From assembly GCA_944381475.1 (NCBI GenBank), contig CALWLH010000012.1:1-64000 (forward strand): 64,000 nt of DNA, read 5' to 3'. Origin of the DNA: an uncultured Lachnospiraceae bacterium. GTDB lineage: Bacteria; Bacillota; Clostridia; Lachnospirales; Lachnospiraceae. A program made the position numbers and the translations under genes. Positions 28,416 to 38,372 of the stretch are shown here, piece after piece. How positions within the stretch are numbered: position 1 is the first letter of the stretch; every line of letters begins with the position of its first letter. Below the pieces are notes generated by a model that did no database searches, was not told the origin of the DNA, and saw nothing but the letters and a program-made list of their open reading frames with translations.

Positions 28416-29876
28416 ATGTTTAACGAAAAGGATTTAACAGCGATTGATTTAACCCAGGAGGCGACGGCAGAGGAGCCTCTTCGCCAGTATTATTTTATGG
28501 CAAAACTGAGGGAGCTGGTAAAGACTCTTTCCGAGGAAAGAGGACGCCCGCTTCTGGTGTACAATCTGGTGGTTGGCTGCCAGATGAACGCCAAGGATTC
28601 GGAAAAGCTCCTGGGAATACTTTTGCAGGCTGGCTTTGTAGAGACAGAGGCGGAGGACGGGGCAGACCTGGTGGTCTATAACACCTGCACGGTGCGGGAG
28701 AATGCCAATCAAAAGGTTTACGGCCGCCTGGGATACCTGAACAGCCTGAAGCGCCAGAATCCGGATATGCTGATCGCCATGTGCGGCTGTATGATGCAGG
28801 AACCCCATGTGGTGGAGACTATCCGCACGAAATATCGCTTTGTAGATCTGGTGTTTGGAACCCATAATATCTATAAGATTGCGGAGCTTTTATATCTGCG
28901 CGTCACCACCGGGAAAATGGTGATCGATATTTTAAAGGATGCAAAGACCATTGTGGAGGATCTTCCTGCCCAGAGGAAGTACAGCTTCAAGTCCGGGGTC
29001 AATATTATGTTTGGCTGCAATAATTTCTGTACCTACTGCATCGTCCCCTACGTGCGGGGGCGGGAGCGCTCCAGGAAGGCGGAGGATATATTGAAGGAAA
29101 TTCGTCAGCTGGTGGCCGACGGCGTGGTGGAGGTGATGCTTTTAGGGCAAAATGTCAACTCCTACGGCAAGGATTTGGAGGAGCCCGTCAGCTTTGCAAG
29201 TCTTCTGCGAAGGGTGAATGATATTCCGGGGTTAAAGAGGATTCGCTTTATGACCTCCCATCCCAAGGATTTGTCCGATGAGCTGATTGAGGCCATGAGG
29301 GACTGCGAAAAAGTCTGCAGACATCTCCACCTTCCCCTCCAGTCCGGAAGCTCACGGATATTGGAGAGAATGAACCGCCATTATACGAAGGAGCAGTACC
29401 TGATGCTGGTGGACAAGATCAGGAGAGAAATACCGGATATGGCTCTGACCACAGATATAATTGTAGGATTTCCCGGAGAGACAGAGGAGGACTTTGAGGA
29501 TACCATGGATGTGGTCAGGCGTGTGCGCTATGACAGCGCCTTTACCTTTATCTACTCTAAACGGACGGGAACCCCGGCGGCTTCCATGCCTGACCAGGTT
29601 GCGCCGGGGGTGGTGAAGGAACGCTTTGACCGGCTGCTAAAGCTGGTTCAGCAGATTGCCTCTGAAACCGTGGGTAAGGACTGCGGGAAAGTACTGGAGG
29701 CTCTGGTGGAAGAGGAGGATGAGCATCAGCCAGGCTTCATAACCGGACGTCTCAGCAACAATGTGATGGTGCATTTCCCCGGAGGAAGGGAGTTGATTGG
29801 AACAATTGTCCCTGTGCGCCTTACGGAGGCAAAGGGCTTTTACTATCTGGGCCGCATGGAGCCATATAAAGAATAA
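28416..29876 (+). CDS. miaB: tRNA-2-methylthio-N6-dimethylallyladenosine synthase MiaB
   Basis: MiaB is a radical SAM methylthiotransferase that adds a methylthio group to i6A37 of tRNAs. The 486-residue product has an N-terminal UPF0004 domain with three cluster-binding cysteines (GCQMNAKDSEK, YNTCTVRENA, AMCGCMMQE). The radical SAM motif is CNNFCTYCIVPYVRGRERSR, and a C-terminal TRAM domain follows. The start at 28416 lies directly after the proA stop. It is the natural partner of MiaA, whose gene lies 6 kb downstream after mutS and mutL; i6A made by MiaA is the MiaB substrate. Confidence 0.95.
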   Translation: MFNEKDLTAIDLTQEATAEEPLRQYYFMAKLRELVKTLSEERGRPLLVYNLVVGCQMNAKDSEKLLGILLQAGFVETEAEDGADLVVYNTCTVRENANQKVYGRLGYLNSLKRQNPDMLIAMCGCMMQEPHVVETIRTKYRFVDLVFGTHNIYKIAELLYLRVTTGKMVIDILKDAKTIVEDLPAQRKYSFKSGVNIMFGCNNFCTYCIVPYVRGRERSRKAEDILKEIRQLVADGVVEVMLLGQNVNSYGKDLEEPVSFASLLRRVNDIPGLKRIRFMTSHPKDLSDELIEAMRDCEKVCRHLHLPLQSGSSRILERMNRHYTKEQYLMLVDKIRREIPDMALTTDIIVGFPGETEEDFEDTMDVVRRVRYDSAFTFIYSKRTGTPAASMPDQVAPGVVKERFDRLLKLVQQIASETVGKDCGKVLEALVEEEDEHQPGFITGRLSNNVMVHFPGGRELIGTIVPVRLTEAKGFYYLGRMEPYKE

Positions 29877-29914
29877 ATACAGCATGAAAAGCTTAGAAGG
29901 ATTGGTGTTAAAGG

Positions 29915-32590
29915 ATGAGCAAACTGTCACCGGAGGAAATGAAAAAACTGTCACCGATGATGACGCAGTATTTAAAGACCAAGGATGAATATGGGGACTG
30001 CATCCTCTTTTACCGGCTGGGGGATTTCTATGAAATGTTCTTTGACGACGCCGTCACTGTTTCCAAAGAGCTGGAGCTGGTGCTGACGGGCAAGGACTGT
30101 GGTCTGGATGAGAGGGCGCCCATGTGCGGTATTCCCTATCATGCGGTGGAGGTCTATCTGGAAAAGCTGGTGAAAAATGGTCATAAGGTGGCTATAGCGG
30201 AACAGCTGGAGGATCCGAAGCAGGCAAAGGGGCTGGTGAAGCGGGATGTAATCCGGGTGGTTACCCCTGGAACCATTCTGGCATCTCCATCCATGGATGA
30301 GACCAAAAACAATTATCTCATGTGCATTGTCTATGTGGGAAATGCCTACGGCATCTCCGTGTCCGATGTGACCACAGGGGAATTTCTTCTCTCGGACATG
30401 AAGGATCAGACAGAGCTTTTAGACGAGGTTTTCAGATTTCAGCCCGCAGAGCTTATCTGCAATGAGGCCATCTGCATGAGCGGTATCAATTTTGAAGCCG
30501 TAAAGGAGCGGATTGGTTTTACCATGAGCACCCTGCCAAACAGATATTTTGATGATCTTGCCTGCAATAAAATCATCTGCGAGCATTTTCATATAGGCAC
30601 TATTGCGGGACTGGGGATTGCAGACTTTGGCAATGGGGTGATAGCGGCCGGCGCGCTTTTGCAGTATCTGTACGAGACCCAGAAAAATGACCTTCCCCAT
30701 CTGACGTCCCTGAAGCCCTATACTCCCGGCAGGTTTATGATTCTTGACACCTCCACCAGGAGAAATCTGGAGCTGACGGAAACCATGCGGGAGAAGCAGA
30801 AGAGGGGAACCCTTTTATGGGTGCTTGACAAGACCAAAACCGCCATGGGTGCAAGACTTTTGCGCCAGTATATCGAGCAGCCCCTGGTAAACAAGGAGGA
30901 AATCTTACTTCGCCAGGATGCCATCGGGGAGCTGATGGAACATTACATCGACCGGGAGGAGCTTCGGGAATATCTTCAGCCGATTTATGATCTGGAGAGA
31001 CTTGTGGGACGGATCAGTTACAAATCCGCCAATCCCAAGGATCTGATCGCTCTCAAAAGCTCTATGGAGATGCTGCCCCATATCAAAAGGATTATCACGG
31101 GCTTTAAAAAGAAGGCATTTTTAGACTGTGCCGGGGAACTGGATACCCTGGAGGATCTGTACGATCTCATCAGCAGAGCCATCGTGGATGATCCCCCGAT
31201 GCTTGTCCATGACGGAGGAATCATCAGGCCAGGATACCATGAGGAGGCAGATCAGCTTCGCAGCGCTAAGACGGAGGGAAAGAACTGGCTGGCGCAGCTG
31301 GAGGCGGAGGAACGGGAAAAAACCGGAATCAAAAATCTGCGAATAAAATTTAACAAGGTATTTGGCTATTATCTGGAGGTGACAAATTCCTTCAAGGATC
31401 TGGTACCGGACTATTATGAGCGCAAGCAGACCCTGGTGGGAGCCGAGCGTTACACAACAAAGAGACTGAAAGAGCTGGAAAATACGATTCTGGGCGCTGA
31501 TGACAGGCTCACCACCTTGGAGTATGAGCTGTTCTGCCAGGTGCGGGATACCATCGGCGCTCAGGTGGGCCGAATCCAGTCCACAGCCCAGGCAGTGGCC
31601 AGGCTGGATGTGTACTGTTCCCTGGCTGTGGCTGCAGAGCAGAACAATTATGTGCGGCCTCATATCAATGAAAAGGGATTGATAAAGGTTTCTGACGGCC
31701 GTCATCCTGTGGTGGAGAAGATGATTACCAATGACCTTTTTGTGTCAAATGATGTGCTTCTGGACAGCCACTCCAACAGAATTTCCATTATTACCGGTCC
31801 AAATATGGCGGGTAAATCCACCTATATGCGCCAGGTGGCGCTGATTTGTCTGATGGCACAGATCGGTTCCTTTGTTCCTGCCCGGGAGGCGGATATCTGC
31901 CTTTGCGACAGAATTTTTACAAGGGTTGGCGCCAGTGATGATCTGGCCAGCGGACAGTCCACCTTTATGGTGGAGATGACGGAGGTTTCCAACATCCTGC
32001 GAAATGCAACGAAAAACAGTCTGATTGTTCTGGATGAGATCGGCCGGGGTACCAGTACATATGACGGGATGAGTATCGCTTGGGCGGTGGTGGAATACAT
32101 CAGCGATCCAAAGCTTTTGGGGGCAAAGACCCTTTTTGCCACCCATTATCACGAGCTTACTGAGCTGGAGGGGGCCATCAGCGGTGTGAACAATTACTGC
32201 ATTGCCGTGAAGGAGCAGGGCGATGACATTATTTTTCTGAGAAAGATCATTCAGGGTGGAGCGGATAAGAGCTATGGCATTCAGGTGGCCAAGCTGGCCG
32301 GGGTGCCGGAGAAGGTGATTGCCCGGGCCAAGGAGCTGGTGCAGCAGCTTTCCGAGGCGGATATCGCCCAAAGTGCCAGGGAGGTTGCCAAAAATGGCAT
32401 GTCGGGCAAGACATCCAAACGGGTACAGAAGCCGGATGACGTGGATTCCAACCAAATGACCCTTTTTGACACGGTTCGGGAGGATGATATTATTAAAAAA
32501 CTGCAGGAGATGGATATCGGACAGATGACTCCCATGGATGCGCTGAACACCCTTTATCAATGGCAGAATTTATTAAGAAACAGATTTTAA
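29915..32590 (+). CDS. mutS: DNA mismatch repair protein MutS
   Basis: MutS recognises mispaired bases and small loops. The 891-residue product has the N-terminal mismatch-binding domain with DFYEMFFDDA, including the Phe-x-Glu contact. The connector, lever and clamp domains follow, and then the ATPase domain with Walker A GPNMAGKST, the NxxxxQS segment and Walker B LIVLDEIGRGTSTYDG. A C-terminal region of about 90 residues with DDVDSNQMTLF resembles a beta-clamp-binding QxxLF-type motif. The start has only a weak AAAGG. It is followed by mutL 39 bases later. Confidence 0.97.
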   Translation: MSKLSPEEMKKLSPMMTQYLKTKDEYGDCILFYRLGDFYEMFFDDAVTVSKELELVLTGKDCGLDERAPMCGIPYHAVEVYLEKLVKNGHKVAIAEQLEDPKQAKGLVKRDVIRVVTPGTILASPSMDETKNNYLMCIVYVGNAYGISVSDVTTGEFLLSDMKDQTELLDEVFRFQPAELICNEAICMSGINFEAVKERIGFTMSTLPNRYFDDLACNKIICEHFHIGTIAGLGIADFGNGVIAAGALLQYLYETQKNDLPHLTSLKPYTPGRFMILDTSTRRNLELTETMREKQKRGTLLWVLDKTKTAMGARLLRQYIEQPLVNKEEILLRQDAIGELMEHYIDREELREYLQPIYDLERLVGRISYKSANPKDLIALKSSMEMLPHIKRIITGFKKKAFLDCAGELDTLEDLYDLISRAIVDDPPMLVHDGGIIRPGYHEEADQLRSAKTEGKNWLAQLEAEEREKTGIKNLRIKFNKVFGYYLEVTNSFKDLVPDYYERKQTLVGAERYTTKRLKELENTILGADDRLTTLEYELFCQVRDTIGAQVGRIQSTAQAVARLDVYCSLAVAAEQNNYVRPHINEKGLIKVSDGRHPVVEKMITNDLFVSNDVLLDSHSNRISIITGPNMAGKSTYMRQVALICLMAQIGSFVPAREADICLCDRIFTRVGASDDLASGQSTFMVEMTEVSNILRNATKNSLIVLDEIGRGTSTYDGMSIAWAVVEYISDPKLLGAKTLFATHYHELTELEGAISGVNNYCIAVKEQGDDIIFLRKIIQGGADKSYGIQVAKLAGVPEKVIARAKELVQQLSEADIAQSAREVAKNGMSGKTSKRVQKPDDVDSNQMTLFDTVREDDIIKKLQEMDIGQMTPMDALNTLYQWQNLLRNRF

Positions 32591-32629
32591 AATTTTCCGG
32601 CACATACCGGTAGAAGGCGGGAAGAAAAA

Positions 32630-34561
32630 TTGGGAAAGATTCGGGTACTGGATGAGAATACAGTCAATCAGATTGCGGCGGGGGAGGTGATTGACCGCCC
32701 TTCTTCTGTTGTAAAGGAGCTTTTGGAAAATGCCATCGATGCGGGAGCAAAGGCCGTCACCGTTGAGATTAAGGAGGGGGGCTTAAGTCTGATTCGCATC
32801 ACAGACAACGGAAGCGGTATTGGCGCAGACGACATTCACAATGCGTTTGTGGCTCATGCCACCAGCAAGATTAAAGATGCGGCGGATCTGGTCAGCGTTT
32901 CCTCCCTTGGCTTTCGCGGGGAGGCTCTTTCAAGCATTGCGGCTGTGTGCCGGGTGGAGCTGATCACCAAAACCAGGGATTCCGTTACTGGAATCTGCTA
33001 CAAAATTGAGGGAGGCCGGGAAGTTTCCCTTGAGGAGATCGGCGCGCCGGATGGCACCACCTTCCTGGTAAGAGATATCTTTTACAACACTCCTGCCAGA
33101 AGAAAATTTTTAAAGACCAGTCAAACGGAGGGACTCTATATCAGCGAGCTGGTGGAACGCATTGCCATGAGCAGGCCGGATATTTCCTTTAGGCTGATTA
33201 TGAACGGACAGAATAAGCTGTATACCTCGGGAAACGGGAAATTAAAGGATGTGATCTATTCTATTTTTGGTAAGGATATCGCTTCCAATCTGATTCCTGT
33301 GAAGCTAAAGCTGGCAGGACTTTCCGTTACAGGCTTTGTGGGAAAACCGGTGATCAACCGGGGAAACAGGGCCTTTGAGAATTATTTTGTCAATGGGCGT
33401 TATGTGAAAAGCAGGGTGATCAGCAAGGCCATCGAGGATGCCTATAAACCCTACATGATGCAGCATAAATATCCCTTTACGGTGCTTTTGATCGATATTC
33501 CTCCGGAGCTTTTGGATGTGAATGTGCATCCTGCAAAGATGGAGCTTCGTTTCAGACAGGAGGAGGCGCTGTATCAGGAACTGATGAAGGCCATTGGAAC
33601 TGCCATAAGGACCCAGGAGCTGGTGGTTGAAACCCGCTTTAAGGAAGAACTGCCCAGGGGAACACATGTAGCGGAAAAAAACACCTACGGTTTGGCAAAG
33701 CCTGCCGTTCCCAGAAGACCGGAGCCCTTTGAAACGCTTCGTTTATTGGCCGAGAAACCACAGGAAACAAAGGATAGGGCTCAGGGAGATACCCTGGATA
33801 CCCAGGAAGAAGCGCTCCCCCAGGCTCCTGTTTCGAATGCTGCTGCCGGACAGCCTGCCGGGACAGAACCAAGCTCAGTTTCAGAACAGAAGAATTCTTT
33901 AAAAAATGAAGCCAGGCAGGGGGAGGTTTTTGATGCGGTTCAGATGGAACTTTTTGATGACAGGCTTCTCTCAAAAAAGGCCCGCAGCAGACACCGGCTC
34001 ATCGGTCAGCTTTTTGAGACCTATTGGCTTATCGAATATGAGGAGAAGCTGTTTATCATTGACCAGCATGCGGCTCATGAAAAGGTGCTGTATGAACGGA
34101 CTATGAAGGACATGGCAGCGCGTGAGGCCTCATCACAGCTCCTCAATCCCTCCATTATGCTGCATCTCACCGACAGACAGCGGGCTGCCCTTGAGGAAAA
34201 TATGGAGTATCTTGTCAGACTGGGCTTTGAGATCAGCAATTTCGGAGGAAATACCTATTCCGTCAGCGCCCTTCCCGCAAATCTCTTTTCCCTGAATCAG
34301 GTGGATCTGCTGATTGAGCTTCTGGATGATCTGGCTGACGAAATCGGCCATGTGGGCAGCCAGACCATTATGGACAGAGTGGCCTCCATGTCATGCAAAG
34401 CGGCAGTCAAAGGGAATATGCGGCTGACCCCTGCGGAGGCGGATGCGCTGATCGACGAGCTGCTGACCCTGGACAATCCATATGCCTGCCCCCATGGCAG
34501 ACCAACCATCATATCCATGACAAAATACGAGATCGAGAAAAAATTTAGGAGAGTATTGTAG
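32630..34561 (+). CDS. mutL: DNA mismatch repair protein MutL (endonuclease type)
   Basis: MutL links MutS to strand incision. The 643-residue protein has the GHKL ATPase domain (IRVLDENTVNQIAAGEV, ENAIDAGA, TDNGSGI, SLGFRGEAL). After a variable acidic linker (about residues 360-440) it has a C-terminal domain with the metal-binding endonuclease motif DQHAAHEKVLYE (DQHAx2Ex4E form) and a late CPHGRP. This predicts a nicking MutL, as in species without MutH. The start codon is TTG, and the nearest ribosome binding site-like sequence is GGCGGGAAG. The next gene miaA follows within 10 bases. Confidence 0.96.
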   Translation: MGKIRVLDENTVNQIAAGEVIDRPSSVVKELLENAIDAGAKAVTVEIKEGGLSLIRITDNGSGIGADDIHNAFVAHATSKIKDAADLVSVSSLGFRGEALSSIAAVCRVELITKTRDSVTGICYKIEGGREVSLEEIGAPDGTTFLVRDIFYNTPARRKFLKTSQTEGLYISELVERIAMSRPDISFRLIMNGQNKLYTSGNGKLKDVIYSIFGKDIASNLIPVKLKLAGLSVTGFVGKPVINRGNRAFENYFVNGRYVKSRVISKAIEDAYKPYMMQHKYPFTVLLIDIPPELLDVNVHPAKMELRFRQEEALYQELMKAIGTAIRTQELVVETRFKEELPRGTHVAEKNTYGLAKPAVPRRPEPFETLRLLAEKPQETKDRAQGDTLDTQEEALPQAPVSNAAAGQPAGTEPSSVSEQKNSLKNEARQGEVFDAVQMELFDDRLLSKKARSRHRLIGQLFETYWLIEYEEKLFIIDQHAAHEKVLYERTMKDMAAREASSQLLNPSIMLHLTDRQRAALEENMEYLVRLGFEISNFGGNTYSVSALPANLFSLNQVDLLIELLDDLADEIGHVGSQTIMDRVASMSCKAAVKGNMRLTPAEADALIDELLTLDNPYACPHGRPTIISMTKYEIEKKFRRVL

Positions 34562-34570
34562 AGGTTGGAA

Positions 34571-35518
34571 ATGGACAAGAAACCATTGATCATCCTGACA
34601 GGCCCCACTGCTGTTGGCAAGACGGACTTATCCATTGCTCTGGCAAAGGCGGTAAGAGGTTCTGTCATCAGCGCCGATTCCATGCAGGTATATAAATATA
34701 TGGACATTGGCTCCGCAAAAATCACACCGGAACAGATGCAGGGGATTCCCCATTATCTGGTGGATTGTTTGGAGCCCTCAGAGGATTTTAATGTAGTGAA
34801 TTTCCAGCGCCTGGCAAAGAAGGCTCTTTCTGAAATTTATGGGGCCGGCCGACTTCCCATCGTCACCGGAGGGACAGGCTTTTATATCCAGGCGCTTCTC
34901 CGTGACATCAATTTTACAGACTGCGACGAGGATATTTCCTACAGACAGGAGCTGGAGACGCTTGCCGGGAAGAAGGGAAGCGGCGTACTTCACGAGATGC
35001 TGGGGGAAGTGGACCCGGCCAGCGCAAAGGCCATCCATCCAAACAATACAAAGAGAATCATCCGGGCGTTGGAGTTTTATCATAAAACAGGTATCCGGAT
35101 TTCCGAGCATAATGAGAGAGAGCGTTTAAAGGAAGCCGCCTACAACAGCGCCTATTTTGTTTTAAATCTGCCCCGCCCTCTGCTTTATAAGCGTATTGAC
35201 CAAAGAGTGGACAGCATGATGGAAGCGGGACTGGTTGAAGAGGTAAAGGGCCTTCTGGAACGGGGATGTACCAGGGATATGGTTGCCATGCAGGGGCTGG
35301 GCTACAAGGAAATCATCGATTATCTGAAGGGGAACTGTACCTTGGAGCAGGCTGTATACATTATCAAGAGAGACACCAGGCATTTTGCTAAGCGCCAGCT
35401 GACCTGGTTTGCCAGAGAGCGGGATGTAATCTGGATTGAAAAGGAACAGTTTTCATCCGCCGACGTTCTTCTGGATTATATGCTGAATATTCTTAGAGAA
35501 AAACAGATCATTTTATGA
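34571..35518 (+). CDS. miaA: tRNA dimethylallyltransferase MiaA
   Basis: MiaA adds an isopentenyl group to A37 of tRNAs that read UNN codons, making i6A for MiaB. The 315-residue product begins with the P-loop ILTGPTAVGKTDLSIALA. It then has the motif SADSMQVYKYMDIGSAK and, later, TGGTGFYIQALL. ATG at 34571 is preferred because GAGG lies six bases upstream; an in-frame TTG at 34565 would add two residues. The gene lies 9 bases after mutL, giving the common miaB-mutS-mutL-miaA order. Confidence 0.95.
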   Translation: MDKKPLIILTGPTAVGKTDLSIALAKAVRGSVISADSMQVYKYMDIGSAKITPEQMQGIPHYLVDCLEPSEDFNVVNFQRLAKKALSEIYGAGRLPIVTGGTGFYIQALLRDINFTDCDEDISYRQELETLAGKKGSGVLHEMLGEVDPASAKAIHPNNTKRIIRALEFYHKTGIRISEHNERERLKEAAYNSAYFVLNLPRPLLYKRIDQRVDSMMEAGLVEEVKGLLERGCTRDMVAMQGLGYKEIIDYLKGNCTLEQAVYIIKRDTRHFAKRQLTWFARERDVIWIEKEQFSSADVLLDYMLNILREKQIIL

Positions 35519-35568
35519 ACTTTTGTGAATTTTTTTGATTCTGACTGGAAAAAACACAGCCGGTATTG

Positions 35569-35613
35569 TATACTGAAGGACAATACATGTGCAGGATTAT
35601 AAGGGGAGGTATC
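35569..35613 (+). promoter_or_regulatory. Possible promoter and ribosome binding site of the PLP lyase gene
   Basis: A TATACT hexamer at 35569-35574 and a strong AGGGGAGG at about 35602-35609 precede the ATG at 35614. The -35 region 17 bases upstream (TGGAAA) is a weak match, so the promoter call is tentative. Confidence 0.4.
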
Positions 35614-36978
35614 ATGATAGGAGAAGAGCAATTATTAACCCTTCAGGGGCTGTATGAAAAAATGGGAATAAAAAGTGATATCTACGAATACGGGGAGATG
35701 GTTTTGGAGGAGCTAAAGCCCCGCTTTGACGGAATTGACCAGATTGCTGAATACAATCAGCTGAAGGTTTTGGGCGCCATGCAGAAGCACAGGGTCAGCG
35801 CAGAGCATTTTAATCCCAGCAGCGGCTATGGCTATGATGACGCGGGAAGGGATACTCTGGAAAAGGTATACGCCTCCGTTTTTCATACAGAGGCGGCTCT
35901 TGTACGTCCTCAGATTGTTTCCGGAACCCATGCTCTGGCAGTAGCCCTTTTTGGCATCCTTCGTCCGGGGGACGAGCTTTTATCCATTGGAGGAAAGCCC
36001 TATGATACCATGGAAGAGGTGATTGGTATCCGGAACTGTCCCGGTTCTCTGAAGGATTTTGGCGTCACCTATGCCCAGGCGGAGCTGTTTTCAGACGGCT
36101 CCTTTGACTATGATGAGATTGAGGATCTTTTAAATGAAAAAACAAAAATGATTCTCATTCAGCGATCAAAGGGATATCAGACCAGACCATCCTTTTCTGT
36201 CAATCAGATAGGGGAGGCCATCGCCTTTATCCGGGAAAAAAAGCCTGAGGCAGTGATCATGGTGGACAATTGTTATGGAGAATTCGTAGATGTGATCGAG
36301 CCTTCCGATGTGGGAGCTGACCTGGTGGTAGGTTCTCTGATTAAGAATCCAGGAGGCGGTCTGGCTGAGGCTGGAGGATATATCGCCGGCCGGAAGGATC
36401 TGATCCGCTTATGCTCCTACCGGCTTACTGCTCCGGGAATCGGAAATGAGGTCGGAGCAAACCTGGGTGTTTTAAAAAATTTCTATCAGGGCTTATTTTT
36501 AGCGCCGGTGGTTGTTGCCTCCGCTTTGAAGGGCGCAATATTTGCCGCATCGCTCTATGAAAAGCTCGGCTTTAGGGTTGTTCCTGCAGCCGATGAAGAG
36601 AGAAATGATATCATTCAGGCTATTGAGTTTGGATCCCCAGAGGGTGTGATCGCATTCTGTAAGGGCATTCAGTCCGCGGCTCCTGTTGACAGCTATGTGA
36701 CGCCGGAGGGTGGAGATATGCCGGGGTATGAGGCGCCTGTAATCATGGCTGCAGGAGCTTTTGTTCAGGGCTCATCCATTGAGCTCAGCGCAGATGGTCC
36801 CCTGACAGAACCCTATGCTGTATATTTCCAGGGCGGACTCACCTGGCAGCATGCAAAGTATGGGATACTTCGTTCGCTGCAGGAGGTAAACGACCATGGC
36901 GTCACACCGCCGGAGCGTCCCGATGACAGTTATATTGACCCGGAGGATTATGAGGATCCGGATGAAGATTTCATATAA
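35614..36978 (+). CDS. Methionine gamma-lyase-like PLP protein (aluminium resistance / YnbB family)
   Basis: The 454-residue product belongs to the Cys/Met metabolism fold-type I PLP enzymes of the YnbB family, often called aluminium resistance protein. The N-terminal part has HFNPSSGYGYDDAGRDTLEKVYA. The substrate and PLP region has VSGTHALAVALFGIL, the Asp of MVDNCYGEFVD and the PLP-lysine region GSLIKNPGGGLAEAGGYIAG, with the lysine in SLIKNPGG. The C-terminus is very acidic. In Firmicutes this gene often follows miaA and hfq. The true substrate is not settled. The ATG is chosen for its AGGGGAGG. Confidence 0.88.
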   Translation: MIGEEQLLTLQGLYEKMGIKSDIYEYGEMVLEELKPRFDGIDQIAEYNQLKVLGAMQKHRVSAEHFNPSSGYGYDDAGRDTLEKVYASVFHTEAALVRPQIVSGTHALAVALFGILRPGDELLSIGGKPYDTMEEVIGIRNCPGSLKDFGVTYAQAELFSDGSFDYDEIEDLLNEKTKMILIQRSKGYQTRPSFSVNQIGEAIAFIREKKPEAVIMVDNCYGEFVDVIEPSDVGADLVVGSLIKNPGGGLAEAGGYIAGRKDLIRLCSYRLTAPGIGNEVGANLGVLKNFYQGLFLAPVVVASALKGAIFAASLYEKLGFRVVPAADEERNDIIQAIEFGSPEGVIAFCKGIQSAAPVDSYVTPEGGDMPGYEAPVIMAAGAFVQGSSIELSADGPLTEPYAVYFQGGLTWQHAKYGILRSLQEVNDHGVTPPERPDDSYIDPEDYEDPDEDFI

Positions 36979-37385
36979 AGATCAACGATACTAGGATTCT
37001 GCGGACAAGACAATCCGCTGATTTCATTGTTTCGGCGTAATACATGATTATCACAGGTCATGACTGGTAGCGGGCTGTCGAGTATATAAGGGCGGGCCGC
37101 TATTATGATTTCAAACCTCAAAAGCCATTACCCTGAAGGTCCTGCCGCCGGATAGGCGGCATCAATTCAGATATGTCCGGCCACCGGGCGCATGAGGGCT
37201 TATTTTGAATTGCGCAATATATCGACAAAAACTTCATGATTATTCCTCTATACAATAAAAGGAAATTGTGATAAAATATTTCATGTCAATGGCATGACTG
37301 CCTGGCGATAAGATGAAATCCTGCATTTGGATTCTATCTGAATTGGAATACTTTATGTACCTGCCGGGGTACAGGGAGGAAAAAT
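36979..37385. other. 407-base gene-free region
   Basis: I see no gene here. It holds a weak hairpin after the PLP gene (GCGGA/TCCGC near 37000), the second copy of the dispersed 76-bp repeat (37123-37198), an AT-rich stretch around 37230-37280 that may hold a promoter, and a small GTACC/GGGTAC hairpin just before the ribosome binding site AGGGAGG of the DUF4321 gene. Confidence 0.6.
37123..37198 (-). repeat. Dispersed intergenic repeat, copy 2 (uninterrupted, inverted)
   Basis: Read on the minus strand this 76-base stretch matches 7112-7224 without the 37-base insert, with about 10 differences. It includes the same GCCGCC-TATCC-GGCGGC hairpin and a CCGG-TGG-CCGG segment that pairs better than in copy 1. 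It lies far from coding ends, in the middle of the gap. Confidence 0.75.
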
Positions 37386-37652
37386 ATGGCTGGTAAAAAT
37401 ACCGTTGGGAAAAATAACTGGGCGCTGTTTTTATTACTGTTGTGCGGCATAGTGATTGGCGGCTTTATAGGCAGCCTGGTTGAGAATGTTGGAGCCTTAA
37501 GCTGGCTGGCCTATGGGCAGAGCTTTGGGCTGACACAGCCCATTGTACTGGATCTTGGCATACTGGCTCTGACATTTGGTTTAAGCATTCATATCAATAT
37601 TGCTGCAATACTGGGAGTTGTGATTGCAGCGATTCTTTACAGATTCCTGTGA
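37386..37652 (+). CDS. DUF4321 small membrane protein
   Basis: The 88-residue product has two hydrophobic segments (about residues 13-31 and 53-87) joined by a short loop with VENVGALSWLAYGQSFGL. This matches my memory of DUF4321, a family common in Clostridia that often sits before radC or mreB. The basic N-terminus (MAGKNTVGKNN) suggests a cytoplasmic start. AGGGAGG precedes the ATG. Function is unknown. It is separated from radC by 30 bases and is probably the first gene of the cell-shape operon. Confidence 0.8.
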   Translation: MAGKNTVGKNNWALFLLLLCGIVIGGFIGSLVENVGALSWLAYGQSFGLTQPIVLDLGILALTFGLSIHINIAAILGVVIAAILYRFL

Positions 37653-37682
37653 TACATCTCCCCTTTGGGGAAGGAATCAAAT

Positions 37683-38372
37683 ATGGGAAGTTTAAAAAAT
37701 ATACCGGCTGGGGAACAGCCCTATGAGAAATGTAAGGCTTTTGGACCGGAAATACTGACAGATTCAGAGCTGCTTGCGGTATTTATCAGGACAGGCACCA
37801 GGGATGAAAATCCCATTCAGGTTGCAAGGCATGTCCTAAGAAGCTCGGGGAAGGACAGCCTGGTGGGGCTTATGCAGATGAGCTTAAAGGATTACATGTC
37901 CATAAAGGGAATTGGCGAGGTGAAAGCCATTCAGCTTTTGTGTCTGGCCGAACTGTCAAAGCGGATTGCAAGACAGCAGGCGGCTTCTAACTTACAGATG
38001 AACAGTCCCGGTTCTATAGCGGACTATTATATGGAAAGACTTCGCCATGAAAAACATGAGCAGGTATGGATCTGTCTGTTTGACACAAAATGCAAGCTGA
38101 TCTGCGACAGGATGATAAGCGCAGGCACAGCCAATGCATCTCTGATTTCTCCTAGAGAGATATACGCATTCGCCCTTAAAAATGAGGCGGTTTATCTGGC
38201 TCTGGTTCACAATCATCCCAGCGGCGATCCCGCTCCAAGTGATGAGGACATTGCCGTAACCAGACGTGTGGCGGATGCAGGTTCTATCATGGACATCAAA
38301 TTAATTGACCATATTATTATTGGAGACAGAGATTACACAAGCTTAAAAAAAATCGGATTGATAAATGAATGA
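37683..38372 (+). CDS. radC: RadC family JAB-domain protein
   Basis: The 229-residue product has an N-terminal helix-hairpin-helix-like part (SIKGIGEVKAIQLL) and a C-terminal JAB/MPN metalloprotease-like domain. The zinc motif is visible as HNHPSGDPAPSDED, together with the acidic residue in the upstream strand. The historic link to DNA repair is weak, and the biochemical role is not established. ATG 37683 is chosen for AAGGA 7 bases upstream. Its stop overlaps the mreC start. In most Firmicutes mreB lies between radC and mreC; it is absent here. Confidence 0.9.
   Translation: MGSLKNIPAGEQPYEKCKAFGPEILTDSELLAVFIRTGTRDENPIQVARHVLRSSGKDSLVGLMQMSLKDYMSIKGIGEVKAIQLLCLAELSKRIARQQAASNLQMNSPGSIADYYMERLRHEKHEQVWICLFDTKCKLICDRMISAGTANASLISPREIYAFALKNEAVYLALVHNHPSGDPAPSDEDIAVTRRVADAGSIMDIKLIDHIIIGDRDYTSLKKIGLINE

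Noticed and set aside
29915-29986. Small direct repeat AAACTGTCACCG at the start of mutS as a slipped start site
   Set aside because: It encodes the repeated KLSP residues in the normal reading frame. The alternative ATG at 29939 is only two bases after GGAGG, which is too close.
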